This document shows positions 1 through 11,018 of a stretch of 64,000 nt of DNA, in pieces. Below the pieces are notes generated by a model. That model was given only the letters and a program-made list of their open reading frames with translations, had not been told where the DNA came from and did not search any database. Both the position numbers and the translations under genes were made by a program. Within the stretch, counting starts at the first letter, position 1, and each line of letters opens with the position of its first letter. Source of the stretch: Saccharina japonica (lineage: Eukaryota; Sar; Phaeophyceae; Laminariales; Laminariaceae); the NCBI GenBank assembly GCA_008828725.1, contig MEHQ01000233.1, forward strand, positions 223,321 through 287,320, read 5' to 3'.

Positions 1-140
1 CCCCGTTAAACCGGTTTTCGGTTGACTAGATAAAACCGGCCGAAAAAAACTGTTGAACCGGTTCTTCGGTTTTGAGCATAACACCTCCTATCCGGTTGTC
101 GGGTTTTTGAACATGACCTCCGGTACCCATCTCTAAATCA
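1..140. repeat. AACCGGTT-rich simple repeat
   Basis: Several imperfect copies of an AACCGGTTTTCGGTT-like word occur in both orientations, so the stretch is partly self-complementary. It ends near a gap-free AT-rich region. A compositionally related (ACCGA)n array lies at 30.6-30.9 kb. No coding potential seen. Confidence 0.5.
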
Positions 141-704
141 TGCCCAGGTATATACATGATGTCATAGCTCTACGACTGACGGCGAATGCCAATTTAATTG
201 TATCACATGTCATGCAATTATTCTACCATACGATATATGCCAGTTATCGTTCGTCGCGGAGATCACGCTCTTCTTATCTTTGTATACTACCGATGTAGTC
301 GCCTAGTGCAGGTGGACCTATACGTATACATATATACAAAACTGTTCAGGTCTGATTGCTAGCATCTTCCATGTTGGACGTCATTGAATTTTACAGTAGT
401 TACCCCTATGTGCATGGTGTGATTGGAACAGGTGCTGCACATTGGCAGATGGCAAATGGAATATTATTATGTGTAAGCTATTCAACACGCACTACTGCAG
501 TCGGTGCGCGTATCTCTGCCTCGGGAAGGCAGGAAGTAACGGTAGTAGTATGTAGGAGGAGTAAGCGTAGCAGCAAGGAGGGCGGTGGACGCAGCAGGAT
601 GCAGGACGCGGGACGAGGCAAAATCATAAATCGGGAGCAAAACATGTGACGGCCGTACACCAGCACAGTATTCATCGCACGTAACGCCTCCATAAGGTAA
701 ATAA
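141..704. other. Non-coding, no gene recognised
   Basis: No exon with convincing splice sites is visible. Around 540-620 there is a purine-rich GC patch with short overlapping reading frames on both strands, which I read as chance. This is upstream of, or an intron before, the exon near 705-1013, so a first exon or promoter of that gene could lie here or left of the window. Confidence 0.4.
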
Positions 705-1013
705 CGATCGTCTGTCGACACGCATTTATTCCCAGGGTCGGCCGAGACAGCAAGAACTCGGCGGAGGAAACTTGGGTGGCTGCTTCCACTCTTATGTGTG
801 GCGGCCTTGATCGGCGCTGTCGGCGGGCAGGACGTCGATGCCACGAGTGTCCCCGGCCTCAGATTGAACGCCTCATATTTGGAATCCGAGTGGGAGCTAG
901 CGACGTTTTTCGCGAGCTTTCACGACACCATTTATGACTCAGGCGAGCATGTGCGGGAGAACCGGGAGTTCGACCGTTTGCTGGTGGAGCAATCCCGCCG
1001 CGATGCCGAAACG
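705..1013 (+). CDS. Exon of membrane/secreted protein with hydrophobic leader
   Basis: The frame is open from 705 to the donor GTGAGC at 1014. It encodes a cluster of arginine/lysine (RRRK) followed by a run of about 16 hydrophobic residues (LGWLLPLLCVAALIGAVGG), then an acidic/aromatic stretch with ESEWELATFFASFHD. This layout is that of a signal peptide or signal anchor. The true 5' edge is not settled: there is no in-frame ATG, so the start codon must be in an earlier exon, with candidate acceptors near 735-750. The exon ends on a codon boundary (phase 0), which matches the next exon at 1906. Family not recognised. Confidence 0.55.
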
Positions 1014-1905
1014 GTGAGCAGCGTGGAATGCAATGGGATGCGATAGTTTGTTCTCTGAAGATGTTTTTCGATGTGCGCATGATAGTCTACTCACTCGTAC
1101 TGTATAATACCCCTGGTACCTACCAAGCAAGCGCGTCTATTTGTGTGATGTGGACTTTTATCTGTTTTATCGTCACGTTTATTTTAAAGCTCACTTCGTG
1201 TCTGCCCTTACTCAGCCGCCTTTCTGGACAAACCGTGGTCACAGGCAGCATGTAGGTGTATCGTCGCTTCGTCTCGGAAGGGATGCGTGGTCAATGGTCC
1301 AATGACTAAGGCAAGCAACAAATGAGTACCCCCCCCCCCCCCCTCGTACCCGGTACTTGCCTTGGTTTTTATCGCACATCTTATTCATACATACACGTAG
1401 GGTTCATCATTTTTCCCCCCACTCACTGCTCGTCGATTTATTTATCGAATTTTGTTGTATTACGCTTCAGGGCACTTACTCCTCGGTAATTTTACCAGCG
1501 TAATATACCCGACCCGTGTAATGGTCTCGCGATTGAGCCAATTAGGCCACCATACTGCTGCCTGTACAGCAGTGCAGCAGTACCGCCTGCAAAAGCTATC
1601 ATATAAATGTATCAATAGTTAATTGAATGCCTGGTATCATACTATTGACAACCCTATATGCCTACTGCCGTACCTTTCCTCGATTTTTTTTTTAATAATT
1701 GCGTACCAGATACCATACTATTACCAACCCTATACTATACCTACTCTGTATTATTGTGTCTTTGTTTGAAAAATTGCTATTTATTTGATGCCATGCTATT
1801 GACAACCCACCTACGTACCTTTCTTTGAATAACACTGCAACACCATACAATGCGGTAGTCTGATTCGCGTTTCAACCGCCGACGACTGATAATCGAACAA
1901 TCCAG
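1014..1905 (+). repeat. Intron with dispersed and triplicated repeats
   Basis: The presumed intron holds two things. The segment around 1262-1345 ('ggatgcgtggtcaa...ggcaagcaac' followed by a C run) recurs at 12.13-12.20 kb just before another exon. Between about 1620 and 1830 three imperfect ~85-bp direct repeats share 'catactattgacaaccc'. The acceptor 'aatccag' closes the intron at 1905. Confidence 0.5.
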
Positions 1906-2154
1906 GCTGACGGCCCTCTTGAGGCATGGACGCCCATGACGGCCGGCGACGCGAGAGAGCCGCCGCAGTCGACGGCAAGCTGGGCGTCGCCCGTTTTCTT
2001 GCTTTTCAGTGTTGGTGTGGTCCTGTGGGCCTTGGTATCTGGCCAGGGCAGAGCAGCCTCCGCCAAGCTTAAGGCCCTCGCGGCAAGGGCTCCCGCCACC
2101 ATCGGCACTTGGCTTAAGCGCAACAAACCCGACGCCGATGATACGGAGAGAGTG
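1906..2154 (+). CDS. Exon with a transmembrane segment
   Basis: The acceptor AG at 1904-1905 and donor GTGAGT at 2155 bound an 83-codon exon that is phase 0 at both ends and joins in frame to the 705-1013 exon. It reads from ADGPLEAWTPMTAGD to DADDTERV. Residues about 26-44 (SPVFLLFSVGVVLWALVSG) form one transmembrane helix, followed by a basic, alanine-rich stretch (RAASAKLKALAARAPA) and a lysine/arginine patch. With the leader-like segment in the previous exon this suggests a small type I membrane protein or a two-helix protein. Product family not recognised. An in-frame ATG at 1936 could be an alternative start. Confidence 0.6.
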
Positions 2155-2827
2155 GTGAGTGAGTGGAAGGTGCTGGTAGCGTTGGAGATTCCCGCCAGAC
2201 ACAGAGCAGGAGACACCTGCAATATGTATACTATATATAGAACCATCTATTCTTTCACGATTAGAGGTCGGTCGTTAGTTATGAGTGGACCGTAATACAC
2301 CTCTCTTCTTCGTGACAAGAAGACCGAAGCAGCCGAACCAAAGCAGCCCAACTGACTTATCACAGCTCTTCGCAAACAGCCCACCGAAGCAGCCCAACTG
2401 ACGTATATCATAGCCACAACTACCCGCGCAGAGCACACGACCATCTGGCAACCCCCCACGCAGAGAGCACACGCCACGTAAGGCATACGCGACATAGGAG
2501 ACACACGCCACATAGGACTTCCTCGATCTATCACCAACGTCGTGTTGTCGTCAGGGGCCCTCTTGGATCCATCCCCGGGAACTCAACAAAACACAAGAAC
2601 GAAAAAGGAACACGCGTAGTAATCCAAAGCAGAGCAGCAGCAGCAGTACTACAGTAGTAGCAGCGGTACTTGTGCGTATGTATGTGTGTACTCCTGTGCT
2701 GCTGCTGCTGCTGTTTCGTATGCTGCTATTGCTGCTGCTGTTGCTGTTCCTGCTCCTTCGTCTACAGGGATGTAGCAAATAAAAACAGGCGGAAAAAATA
2801 TTGTTTTTTAATCAAATTGTTTTACAG
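2155..2827. other. Non-coding, CAG/CTG inverted tracts
   Basis: Past the donor at 2155 there is an AT-rich stretch and a region of short similar words ('aagcagcccaactgac', twice near 2340-2400). At about 2628-2760 a CAG tract is followed by a CTG tract, which can fold back on each other. Reading frames through the CTG side give poly-Cys, poly-Leu or poly-Ala strings and are not genes. Confidence 0.4.
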
Positions 2828-2830
2828 CAG

Positions 2831-3048
2831 TAGAAAATATGTTGAGCAATTGTTTTTTCGCGCGGGGCAATTTGCTTCTTGTTCAACTTCACAACAGTAT
2901 CAACACGCTGCTACAAATCAGCTCGGACGACGACAGACCTTTGAACTCGACTCTCGACATAGAATCAAGCCACGGTCCACCCGCTTCGTGCTGGGTAAGG
3001 CCAGTACACGCAGACGATGGCTTCGAGGTTGTCATTTGGACCCGCTAG
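2831..3048 (+). CDS. Possible terminal exon, uncertain
   Basis: After a pyrimidine/AT tract ending 'ttttacagcag' the frame containing ATG 2839 stays open to TAG at 3046-3048. It contains SSDDDRPLNSTLDIESSH and ends GFEVVIWTR. GC content and codon third positions are more gene-like than the flanks. It could be the last exon of the 705-2154 gene, but the phase at the acceptor does not match the phase-0 donor at 2155, so a missing exon or another frame would be needed. Alternative: a donor-like GTAAGG at 2995 in another frame. Confidence 0.25.
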
Positions 3049-3051
3049 GGG

Positions 3052-5336
3052 TTGCCCGCGGGTGTCAGGGTGTGCGCTCTACATCTAAACCAGAAACTAA
3101 TAGCTATCTACAGTAAGTACTATGTACCGATGTACCGGTATACGTTTCGACACCTGAGAGAGATCGAGAGAGATCGATACTTTTATAGGAAATAGATCAG
3201 ATTGATATTTTCCCTGTCCGGTTGAGCCTACGAGCAAGCAAACACCGCACGCCTGTGCACGGTCGACACAAGTCACAACCCACAAAAGTCACTCTTCTTT
3301 TATAGGCTACTCGTTGTTTGTGGCTGGCATATTCTTTGATCCACGTATAAAACAGCAGTAGTGCGTACTCGTACTCATGTTACAGCAAGAGGTACTGCAG
3401 CTTGCTGTGCGTACATATTTGACCAGCAGGCGGCAGCATGATAAAAAAAAATCGAGAGTTCGTACTCGTTTGGTTTCCTTCTTTGTCTAAACGCTTTGTC
3501 CGCGCTCCTCGGTTTCAGGTGAAGATGCAGCAGTGTAGTTGTTTTTGTCATCTTTGCTGCTGCTGTTGTTGCTGCTGCTGCTGTGCATTATGTTGATGCT
3601 CTGCTGCTGTCGAGGTAACCCGTAGTTCTTGCGTCGCCCTTATTTTGACCACTTCGTAGGAAAGCCTTGTATATATATAAATATATCCATATTTCACCGG
3701 GACAACCGTTTATACTATTAATAGGCGAAACAAAACAGCAGCAAGTATGGCAGTAGTACGAAATATGGTACGAAGGGTAAAAAAAAAAGGAAGTGCGTAT
3801 AAATGCCTGATCGTATTAGTAATAGCGTATACAGTAATACTAAGTATTGTATTATTGTATCATATCATACATTTTTTTTCATTCATGTATAGTTATGTTT
3901 GTGATTTTATTTTTGTCTTTTTTCGAACATATCTCTACGAACGTCTACACGGGAATCTCGTCCGGACACGTTGATCGAGGTTTGAGATCGATCCGGGTAC
4001 TGTAGCTCGCGTGGCAGGCGTTCAAAGTGTTTTTTCGGCGGGAGTGGGTAAGACGATTTCCCGGGTTCTCTGCATGAGGCCTTATTTTGTGCGTACGTAC
4101 CCGTAACATTTTGTCTGTTTTTTGCCCAGTATACCACAGGTAGGCAACAGAACATGCAGAGAGCACAACGTTATAACACGCTGCCGCGCATAAGCACCAG
4201 CAGGTAACACTGGGCGTGTGTGACACGCCAATCTGCGCTGTACTGCTGTGGCTAGCTGTGTTTATCGGAGCCTGCTGTCCGTAGTCCACCATCTACCTTT
4301 ACGTTCTACTGCTGTGTGTGACAGACGACAGACCCACGCTCACTCTGGCCGGAAATGTAAGGGCCGCTTTAATTAAATATGAGTACCTCAACTGTCCTTA
4401 TATTTCCGATGTTTCGTGTTTCTTCCCCGAAGCTCACTCCAGAAATCTACGAGACATCAGACAACATGCAAAGAACACAAACAACGTCACAACCTCGCCT
4501 AGCAGCACCTGGTATAGCTGTTCGAGACGAAGCCGACCGCGTGTCCTTTCGCGCTTCGACTGACCTCTCGAATTTCGGGTACCCGGGTACCCGATATATC
4601 TTACGGGTACCCTACGGGTACCCCGTACTCAGAAGAATGTCAAAAGTTGTTGAACCCATTCAAGTACCGCTAAGAGGAAAAGGGATCCTCTACTCTGTGT
4701 GTCCGATAGCGGAAGGGCAAGCACAAACAGTTTCGATTTTGTATTGGATACTGCAGTATTTAAAAATAGAGCCTCCTGAACTTGCAAAGTACAATAGTGT
4801 CCGAAACCCCCGCTCGTAGATACGCGATCATCGACCTGAACGTAGAATAAGCTACTCCCTCCTCCCACCCAGCATGGACAAATGCAGTGCACCTCAATGA
4901 ACACGCTGGTATCGGACATCGGAATAGCGACCAGTCAAGCTTTGTTGCTCATGTTGCTTTCCGTATTGTTTTTGGTATTTATAGTACTACAGCCGTGTGT
5001 AGCAGAGTGCGTAACGACAACAAGAGAGGTTGCATACCGATACCAGTCTACCTGGCGGGTTGCCGGGGTACCCAGGACAACGTCTACGTTTGTTGCGCTC
5101 ATGAACTAAAGTGACAGTAGAGTTTTATCACGGTTCGATGTCGAAACTCTCCATGCTCAGGTAATGCTACAGGATGAGGAAATCATACAATACAATACAA
5201 TACAATAACATGTTTTAGGTAGGTTGTTCGTGGTATGGGGGGGTACTCGTATAATTAATTAATTTAGCAAATGAGGGAGAAGAATATGGAGGTGCATTTA
5301 ATTAATTAATTCCGAAAATGGGCCAGGAAGTATATA
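3052..5336. other. Non-coding interval
   Basis: This is AT-rich with simple sequence: CTG/TTG run at 3545-3590, an AT-alternating patch at 3665-3690, and a KpnI-like 'gggtaccc' cluster at 4578-4622 that resembles the TACCCGGGTA cluster at 57-58 kb. Short ORFs around 4318-4820 lack convincing splice borders. A tandem 'caatacaata' run lies near 5187-5207. Confidence 0.4.
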
Positions 5337-5591
5337 TTATTTGAGTCGTCGACCGACGTCGCCGGCTGCACGGTTACGTACGTCTTGGAATTTTGCGTCA
5401 ACGTGCTCTTCGTTCGTGGTATAAATCACCCAGAACTTCGGCTTAATTACTTCCCCCACTCCACCCGGCTGACCCTTCGCGCCGTGTGCCTTGGCCGCTT
5501 CACGGATTCCGTACTCGTACCCGTTTTCGATGGCAACGATGCCTGTCCCCTGTAACACGTTGATGGCGATGGCGCCTTGACGTACCATTCG
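5337..5591 (-). CDS. Terminal exon, unknown protein
   Basis: Read on the minus strand the frame runs from an acceptor (candidates 'cacctaaag' giving a phase-0 exon from 5591, or an upstream AG giving 5622/5628) to TAA at 5339-5337. It encodes about 84 residues: RMVRQGAIAINVLQG, then GIVAIENGYEYGIREAAKAHGAKG, a GQPGGVGEV loop, KPKFWVIYTTNEEHVDAKF and a basic tail ending GRRLK. Codon use and amino-acid order look like real protein, not repeat. No family recognised. Upstream exons must lie at higher coordinates, beyond the repeat copy at 5713-6228. ATG at 5588 could also be a start. Confidence 0.5.
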   Translation of the reverse strand, partial: RMVRQGAIAINVLQGTGIVAIENGYEYGIREAAKAHGAKGQPGGVGEVIKPKFWVIYTTNEEHVDAKFQDVRNRAAGDVGRRLK

Positions 5592-5712
5592 CTTTAGGTG
5601 TAGGCAATCGGTGGTGGGCGATCTTTGGCTGGGAGGTGTGAATGAAGACACCAGCTTGTTGTGGTGGAGGAAGTCAAAACAGAGTGACAGATGGGGGGCG
5701 GGGGGTGGGGGG

Positions 5713-6228
5713 GGTGTACTCATGTTGTGCACGGCCGTAGTCATATGACCATAGACCCTCGCATCCCTACAATGCCGGGACGGAGCGCATTGGGTTTTCA
5801 CCAACCAGGCAGACATTGCTTGCACCAAGCGCGAAACGCCGTGAGGTATTGGGCGAGTCGCATGGAGGGTGAGCTGCATCCTGCTAAGAACCGCCTGTGA
5901 GGCGGACTTGCATATGGACGACAGCTTCAATGAGTTAATTTAATTTCTGGTGTGGCCACTTCCGGAGACAGCAATGGGTTTTACTATGTAACTGCCTCGC
6001 GGCCTCGCGGACGCCTTACCATATTAACACTACGTGATACGACCATTCCCCTTGTGCGGAACAAAGGTTATCCACCACGCACAAATGATCTACTCGACCG
6101 CCAGCTTTGGTGACCGCCAAAACAAAATAACAAAAAAAAACGGCACCCTGGTTGTCTAGCTCACGCAGCGAGTGGCGTGTTTCACAGCGTCGTTGCCAAC
6201 CGACGCCAACCCAACCTATAAATATATC
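5713..6228 (+). repeat. Dispersed ~510-bp repeat, full copy 1
   Basis: The copy runs from 'ggtgtactcatg' after a G run to 'aacctataaatata'. The same sequence occurs in reverse at 60708-61216 and, more diverged, at 8866-9350, with truncated copies at 31981-32372 and 36397-36711. Shared inner blocks include 'catagaccctcgcatcc', 'gtgagctgcatcctgc' and 'agctcacgcagcgagt'. The ends are not inverted repeats and I see no clear target duplication or tRNA-type A/B boxes, so class (SINE-like or fragment of a larger element) is open. Confidence 0.8.
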
Positions 6229-7315
6229 ATATATTTATTTGAGGGCGGGGGGTGGGGGGGGGTATTCCACAATCGTCTAGCAAGTGAATATCCATATAAA
6301 ATATGGCCAATCACTGCAAGGGAGAGATCTTATCCTCAATCGGGCCAATCACAAGAAGCGAGCAGTACGGCTAGATCCCGATCGACCGCAAACGACAGTT
6401 CGGAATGTGTCACCGTGTCTTCTCTTGCGTACATGTCACCGTTATGAATCGTGCGCTTGCTCTGCCTCCCATAGTCGTGGTGGTGACCTCCACTGCTGTA
6501 TTGTAGTGTCTAGCCGAGCAAAAACACGATACCAGGTATATAAAACTCACAGACAAATACGTACATCAGAGTGTTTGCGATAGAAGCAAAAACAATATAT
6601 ACTTTCCTTCCGCTCAAAAAAGTGAATTCCCTTCCCCTCATGGTTTCGGTGTGTTTGCGATAGAAGTAAACAAAATCCTGCAGGCGACGCCTCCGGAAAT
6701 AATAAGGGAAGTGGGGTGAGGCAATGCGGCAAACCAAACAAACAACGAAAACAAAAAGTAGCGTACGAGAGGAACGGCAGCCAAGCAACGGTGGCGGCGG
6801 CAGGGGTATGACCGCAGTGCCGCAGCTGCAAGCCCACGACCGCAAGCAGCAGCACCGGTGGCTGCAGCTATGTGGCGGCAGCCCCAGCAGCAGCGGCAGC
6901 CCCAGCAGTAGCGGCAGCAGCAGCAGCAGCAGCAGCAGCAGCCGCAGCAACAGCAGCAGAGCAGCAGCAGAGCAGGAGAAAAGCAACAACCTCCGTTTTT
7001 GCTTTTCTCGATTTTGCGTCCAACTATTCTTGTCGTCGTGTGCTGCTCCTGCTGCTGCCCACGACCTACGCGCGACACCGCGCCGGCACGCTCCGCTCCA
7101 AGCCCGCCCGGGGCCCGACATATATAGACCGTGGCGGCGCGCCGCCGCTGCTGCTAGTGCTGCTAGTGCTGCTACCGCAGTGTGGTGAAATTGAAATGAT
7201 ACACGGCGATCTGTCATCCTGTCGCGCTCTACAAGCAAGGCGGTAAGACTACGTCTCCATACGAGCACGACTCGTACGAGTAACTCGTACTCGTACGAGT
7301 AGTTCTTCTGAACAG
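6229..7315. repeat. CAG tract and low-complexity GC region
   Basis: Around 6880-6975 lies a CAG-rich tract read as poly-Ser, poly-Ala or poly-Gln depending on frame. The flanking 6724-7260 is GC-rich and open on both strands, so an exon is possible, but no frame has both good splice sites and non-repetitive protein content. A 'tatata' box sits at 7119-7127 upstream of CTG runs. I call it low-complexity, coding status undecided. Confidence 0.4.
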
Positions 7316-7564
7316 CGCATCCTCCACGACACCAAGTCGGCGAGAGCGTACCGTAGCGGGCCGCCAGCAGTCCGCCGGCGCCCCGTCAGCAAAATCCAGC
7401 ACCGCTTGTCCGTATCATACTGTAGCACACCTCTCGAGCCTCTGTGCTCCCACCGGTTGTTGTGTTGTGTAGAGCAAGCAGCAAGGTTGGGGCCTATGGG
7501 AGACATGTCCCATAATTTGTGGCGTTCTGCGTCGGTAGAATGCTCGGTGTGTGTAGGCCAATGA
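7316..7564 (+). CDS. Possible exon, unknown
   Basis: From an acceptor-like 'ttctgaacag' the frame CGC ATC CTC is open for 82 codons to TGA at 7562-7564. It starts RILHDTKSARAYRSGPPAVR, with GC-biased third positions for the first half, and ends VECSVCVGQ. A minus-strand frame is open over the same bases, so the strand is not certain. No family recognised. It is the only GC-biased patch between 7.2 and 8.8 kb. Confidence 0.25.
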   Translation, partial: RILHDTKSARAYRSGPPAVRRRPVSKIQHRLSVSYCSTPLEPLCSHRLLCCVEQAARLGPMGDMSHNLWRSASVECSVCVGQ

Positions 7565-8865
7565 AACTGAGAGCCAAAAGTTACCGTAACTTTTGATCAA
7601 AAACGTACTTCTCTAAAGTACTTTTTTTGCCGTTTTTTAAAAAAATTACCGCAAATCCTTCCTTCGGGAGAATTTTAAGAGAAGTAAAAGTAAGAAAAAA
7701 AAAACGCAAACACTCTATTAGCATGCCCAATCGCAAGTACGTAACTCAACAATTCTCTACTACAGAAGTGCCCAAATCGCCGGTTGATCAAGCCTGCACT
7801 CGACAGTTCGGGCGGTGTGACCGTCTCTTCTCTCCCATACTTGTACGTAGCCTTCACGAATATACCTGGTATATATTTTGCTTACGGATATTGTTGCAGT
7901 GGTCTCCAGGCACCAGCCACATAATAACACCATATCCAAGTCGCAGCAAAATACGGCAAATAAAGGCAATGCCCAAATAACTCAATGATTTATCTGCTGT
8001 AGTCGTCATTAGCACATCACATTACACTGGGGACCAGCCACAAGGCAAACAATAACATCAGGCTGAACTCACAACGCATGACAGCATGTATCAATATGGC
8101 GACAGATCCATCGTCGTTGCCGAAAATGTTGACAAATACTCTACGTGGTTATCTCGCAACGCTAATACCTGCTATCAATATCGTGTTCATCCGGTTTATC
8201 TAGACACCCGCGTGCTACTAGCACGTACTGGAGCGCTAGGCTGTTTTGTCCATTGTGTATACTATAATAGTCTACGTTCTCCAGGAAAGTGCCTATTTGT
8301 AGTACTTGCGAAGGCACACGTCGCGATGCCAGTAGTGTGACTCCCTATCATGTACATAATTTCGCGGTATTCATACCACCATATTATTTTTTTTTTACAT
8401 TGCCGCAACTCTGCCGCCAGGGCAAGCAGTATAACATAATGGACCAAACTTTCCGCAACCCCTTCAAATCAACACAATATTTTCCTGCGGGAACAACTCA
8501 TTAAATTTCCTGCGACACCCGGCCCCCGTTTCGTACATTCTCCAAAGCCTACGATACAACGCCATTTTTTTAATTAATTCACACTAATTCAAGTCATTAA
8601 TTAGTTTTCACCTTCGAAGGACACGATATCGATACAAACGATTCAAATTCCGATTTGATACTGACAACAAATAACGTTTGAATAGTAGTAACAATGGGGT
8701 TAGTCTGAACTTGAATCGAAGACAAGGGAACTAATACCAGTAGCACTTATACAACGGTGCAGCATCAGTCTGTTGTACGTTCACTCTACTATTGCTGGTC
8801 AACCTGCCACTTCGGCATTCGGTGCAACATACATACACTCTTTCAACCCCCCAACCCCGGTTGTG
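7565..8865. other. AT-rich non-coding interval
   Basis: Contains 7560-7720, whose words ('ttaccgcaa', 'cttcgggagaattttaagagaagta', 'cgcaaacactc') match the core of the foldback element at 39.2-40.0 kb and 38.45-38.64 kb, so this is probably a remnant of that family. No exon recognised in 7.7-8.8 kb. Confidence 0.4.
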
Positions 8866-9350
8866 TTGGCGTCGGTTTTCGACGACGCTGTAAAACACGC
8901 CTCTCCCTGCGTGAGCTAACCAACCAGGGTACCGTTTTGTTTTTGCGGTTACCACGGCTGGTGGTCGAGTTTGATCATTCGTGCGGGGGGGGGATCCTAA
9001 CTCAACTCCAGGGGAATTATGGTATCACGTGCGTACAGTGCATGGAAAGGCACCCACAAGCCAGTGTACATAGTATGCCCATTGCTGTCTCTGGGAGTGG
9101 TCACACCAGGAAGAACATCAATTCATTCGAAGCTGTCATCCTTTTTTCAAGTCCGCCTCACAAATAGTTATTACTAGGATGCAGCTCACCCTTCGTGCGA
9201 CTCGCTCAAAACCCCACGGCGCTTCGCGCTTGGTGCAAGCACTGTCTGCCTGGTCGGTGATTACCCGACGTGCTCCGTCCCGGTACTGTAGGGATACGGG
9301 GGTCTATGGTGATACGACTACCACCATACACCCTGCATGACATGAGTATC
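8866..9350 (-). repeat. Dispersed ~510-bp repeat, diverged copy 2
   Basis: Reverse-oriented copy from 'gttgtgttggcgtcgg' to 'catgacatgagta'. It is nearly full length but clearly more diverged than the copies at 5.7 and 60.7 kb. It stops about 65 bp before the acceptor of the 9417 exon and so sits in an intron or 5' end of the coiled-coil gene. Confidence 0.8.
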
Positions 9351-9416
9351 CCCTCCCCCCCCACCTCATCCATTCTCCATTCCGTCCCAACCCCTACCCC
9401 CCGCCGCCATGAACAG

Positions 9417-9872
9417 CGCATTGTGGAAGCGGCGGCAGCGGCGGTGGCGGAAGCAAAAGACGCGGCAGCCGCTGCTCAACAGGAAACCGAGCAAGCCAAG
9501 AAAGCCGCGGCGACAGAACGAGCGGAGCTAGGTGCAGCCCAGAAGGCCTTGCGTGAGACGCGGAAGGAGTTCGAGGAGACTCGGCGGGCGAAGGTGGCGG
9601 CCGAGGATTCCCTCGCGAAGGTGACACAGATCGCCGCGGAAGAGCGCGCAGAGATGGTGTCGCGGGTCGCCGAGTTCGAGCTGCAAAAGGAGAAAGAGCG
9701 TGTCGCGCTTGAAACCATGACCGCACGAGCTGTGTCGGCAGAAGGCAAGGCGGGGGAGCTGCGCACCGCTCTGGAGGACGCGAAGGAGGGAGAGGCTAGG
9801 GAGGTCACGGCGGCGGCGGGGGCGAGGGCTGCGGTGGAAAAGCTGCAGCGCCAGCTGGAGAGCGCTTTGAAG
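9417..9872 (+). CDS. Coiled-coil protein, first visible exon
   Basis: The acceptor 'gccatgaacag' and donor GTAAAG at 9873 bound 152 codons, phase 0 at both ends. The protein is almost wholly Ala, Glu, Lys, Arg and Gln (AAAAVAEAKDAAAAAQQ; LRETRKEFEETRRAKVAAED; KLQRQLESALK), with heptad-like spacing of hydrophobics, so a long alpha-helical coiled coil is expected. No membrane segment. It is the first exon I can place of a gene that continues through 10335, 12272, 12692, 13792, 17661 and probably 19090, all joined in phase 0. The start codon is further upstream and was not found. Role unknown; such proteins are often scaffolding or cytoskeletal, but composition alone does not show it. Confidence 0.75.
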
Positions 9873-10334
9873 GTAAAGGTGTGGCAGTAGTGTTGACGTA
9901 AACGTCGCCTGAATGCTCTCCGCTGCCCGCCTGCGGCCGTGTGCACTTTCCTTTTCCCTCGAGCTTGTTTCTTAATGGGTACCCCCCCCCGCCTCCCCAC
10001 GTCCTCTACCCCGCTCGCTGCTAATGCATCCAACGAAGAACAACATGTGTCGTTTCACCAATTCGTTATTTAGTTACGTACACGCTTCTGCTCCGGCGGG
10101 AATAATCCCCCTCATCGCTCCCCCCTCCCACCTTCGCACCACACCAAGGTATCCGCCCGAAAGTCCCTGTTCATCCCTCTAAGCAGAGGAAACGGCAGCC
10201 CTCCATCACCCCTCCCCCCACATCCACCTCTCCCCCCCGCCCCCCCGCCCTCGATACTTGCTGACCCAACCCCTCGAAAACTACGCCCCTCGAATGCTAA
10301 CCCTCGAACACTACCTGCCTTGAAAACCCATCAG
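9873..10334 (+). other. Intron, C-rich
   Basis: Short intron with long pyrimidine/C runs ('ccccacatccacctctccccccc') and several 'cctcgaa(c/t)' words just before the acceptor. Closed by 'aacccatcag' at 10334. Confidence 0.6.
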
Positions 10335-11018
10335 CGCTTGGTTGGGGCGGAAAAAGCTCTTAAGACCAAGCGTTTGGAGGCAGGTGCGGCACTGGCGGAG
10401 CTCAAGGCAATGAGGCAAGACACAGCCCGGGCAGCGAAAGCGGCACGCCAAGAAGCCGCAAGCCAAGAAGCGACAAGGCGAGCGGAGGCTAGGGGTGCCC
10501 TCGAAGCATCGGAGGCAAACTCGGCAGCGGCCATCGCCGAAGCAACTGCTACAGCCAAGGTCGCGACCGAGCGCGCGGAGCAAGCGGAGCAGGCCGCGGC
10601 GGCGGCGCTTCACGAGTCGGAGAAGTCTTCCGCCGCCGCGGTTACCGCCATGGCTGCCGCCAAATCCGAGGCTGACGGCAAAGCCGCGGCTGATGCTGCA
10701 ACGGCTAAGGCGACCAGCGCCGAGCTGGCCCGTGTAGAGCGGGAGGCGGCAGCTCTCCGTCGTGAAGTGTCTGAAGCAGAGTCGGCCATCGCCGAGATGG
10801 ATGCCGCCCGAGTTGAGGCGGACAAGGAGAAGCGTCTGCTTCGAGAACGCATTGCCGACTTAGAGAAGGATGGGGCCAGGGCGTTGGAGAACGCCGAAGC
10901 GGGAAGAAAGGCGGTCGCGGACTTGCAAGAGAAGCTAAAGGCGGAGCAGGAGAACGGGAGGGAGCGAGTGGCGCAGCAAGAGAGGGATATGAAGAAGTTG
11001 CACGACATGCTCTCAAAG
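10335..11018 (+). CDS. Coiled-coil protein, exon 2 (visible)
   Basis: A 228-codon exon between acceptor 'cccatcag' and donor GTGTGT at 11019, phase 0 at both ends. It continues the same Ala/Glu/Lys/Arg-rich helix: KALKTKRLEAGAALAELKAM, then EAASQEATRRAEARGALEAS, RVEREAAALRREVSEAESAI, and near the end AGRKAVADLQEKLKAEQENG and RDMKKLHDMLSK. Hydrophobics recur at 3-4 residue spacing through the exon with no proline, so an uninterrupted coiled coil of over 200 residues is likely. Minus-strand frames over it are shadows. Confidence 0.75.

Noticed and set aside
5628..5930. Upstream half of the minus open frame at 5.3-5.9 kb, also at 36.0-37.0 and 61.0-61.6 kb (MQLTLHATRP... type)
   Set aside because: These residues come from the ~510-bp repeat in each case, not from conserved protein; only the part below 5628 looks like an exon.
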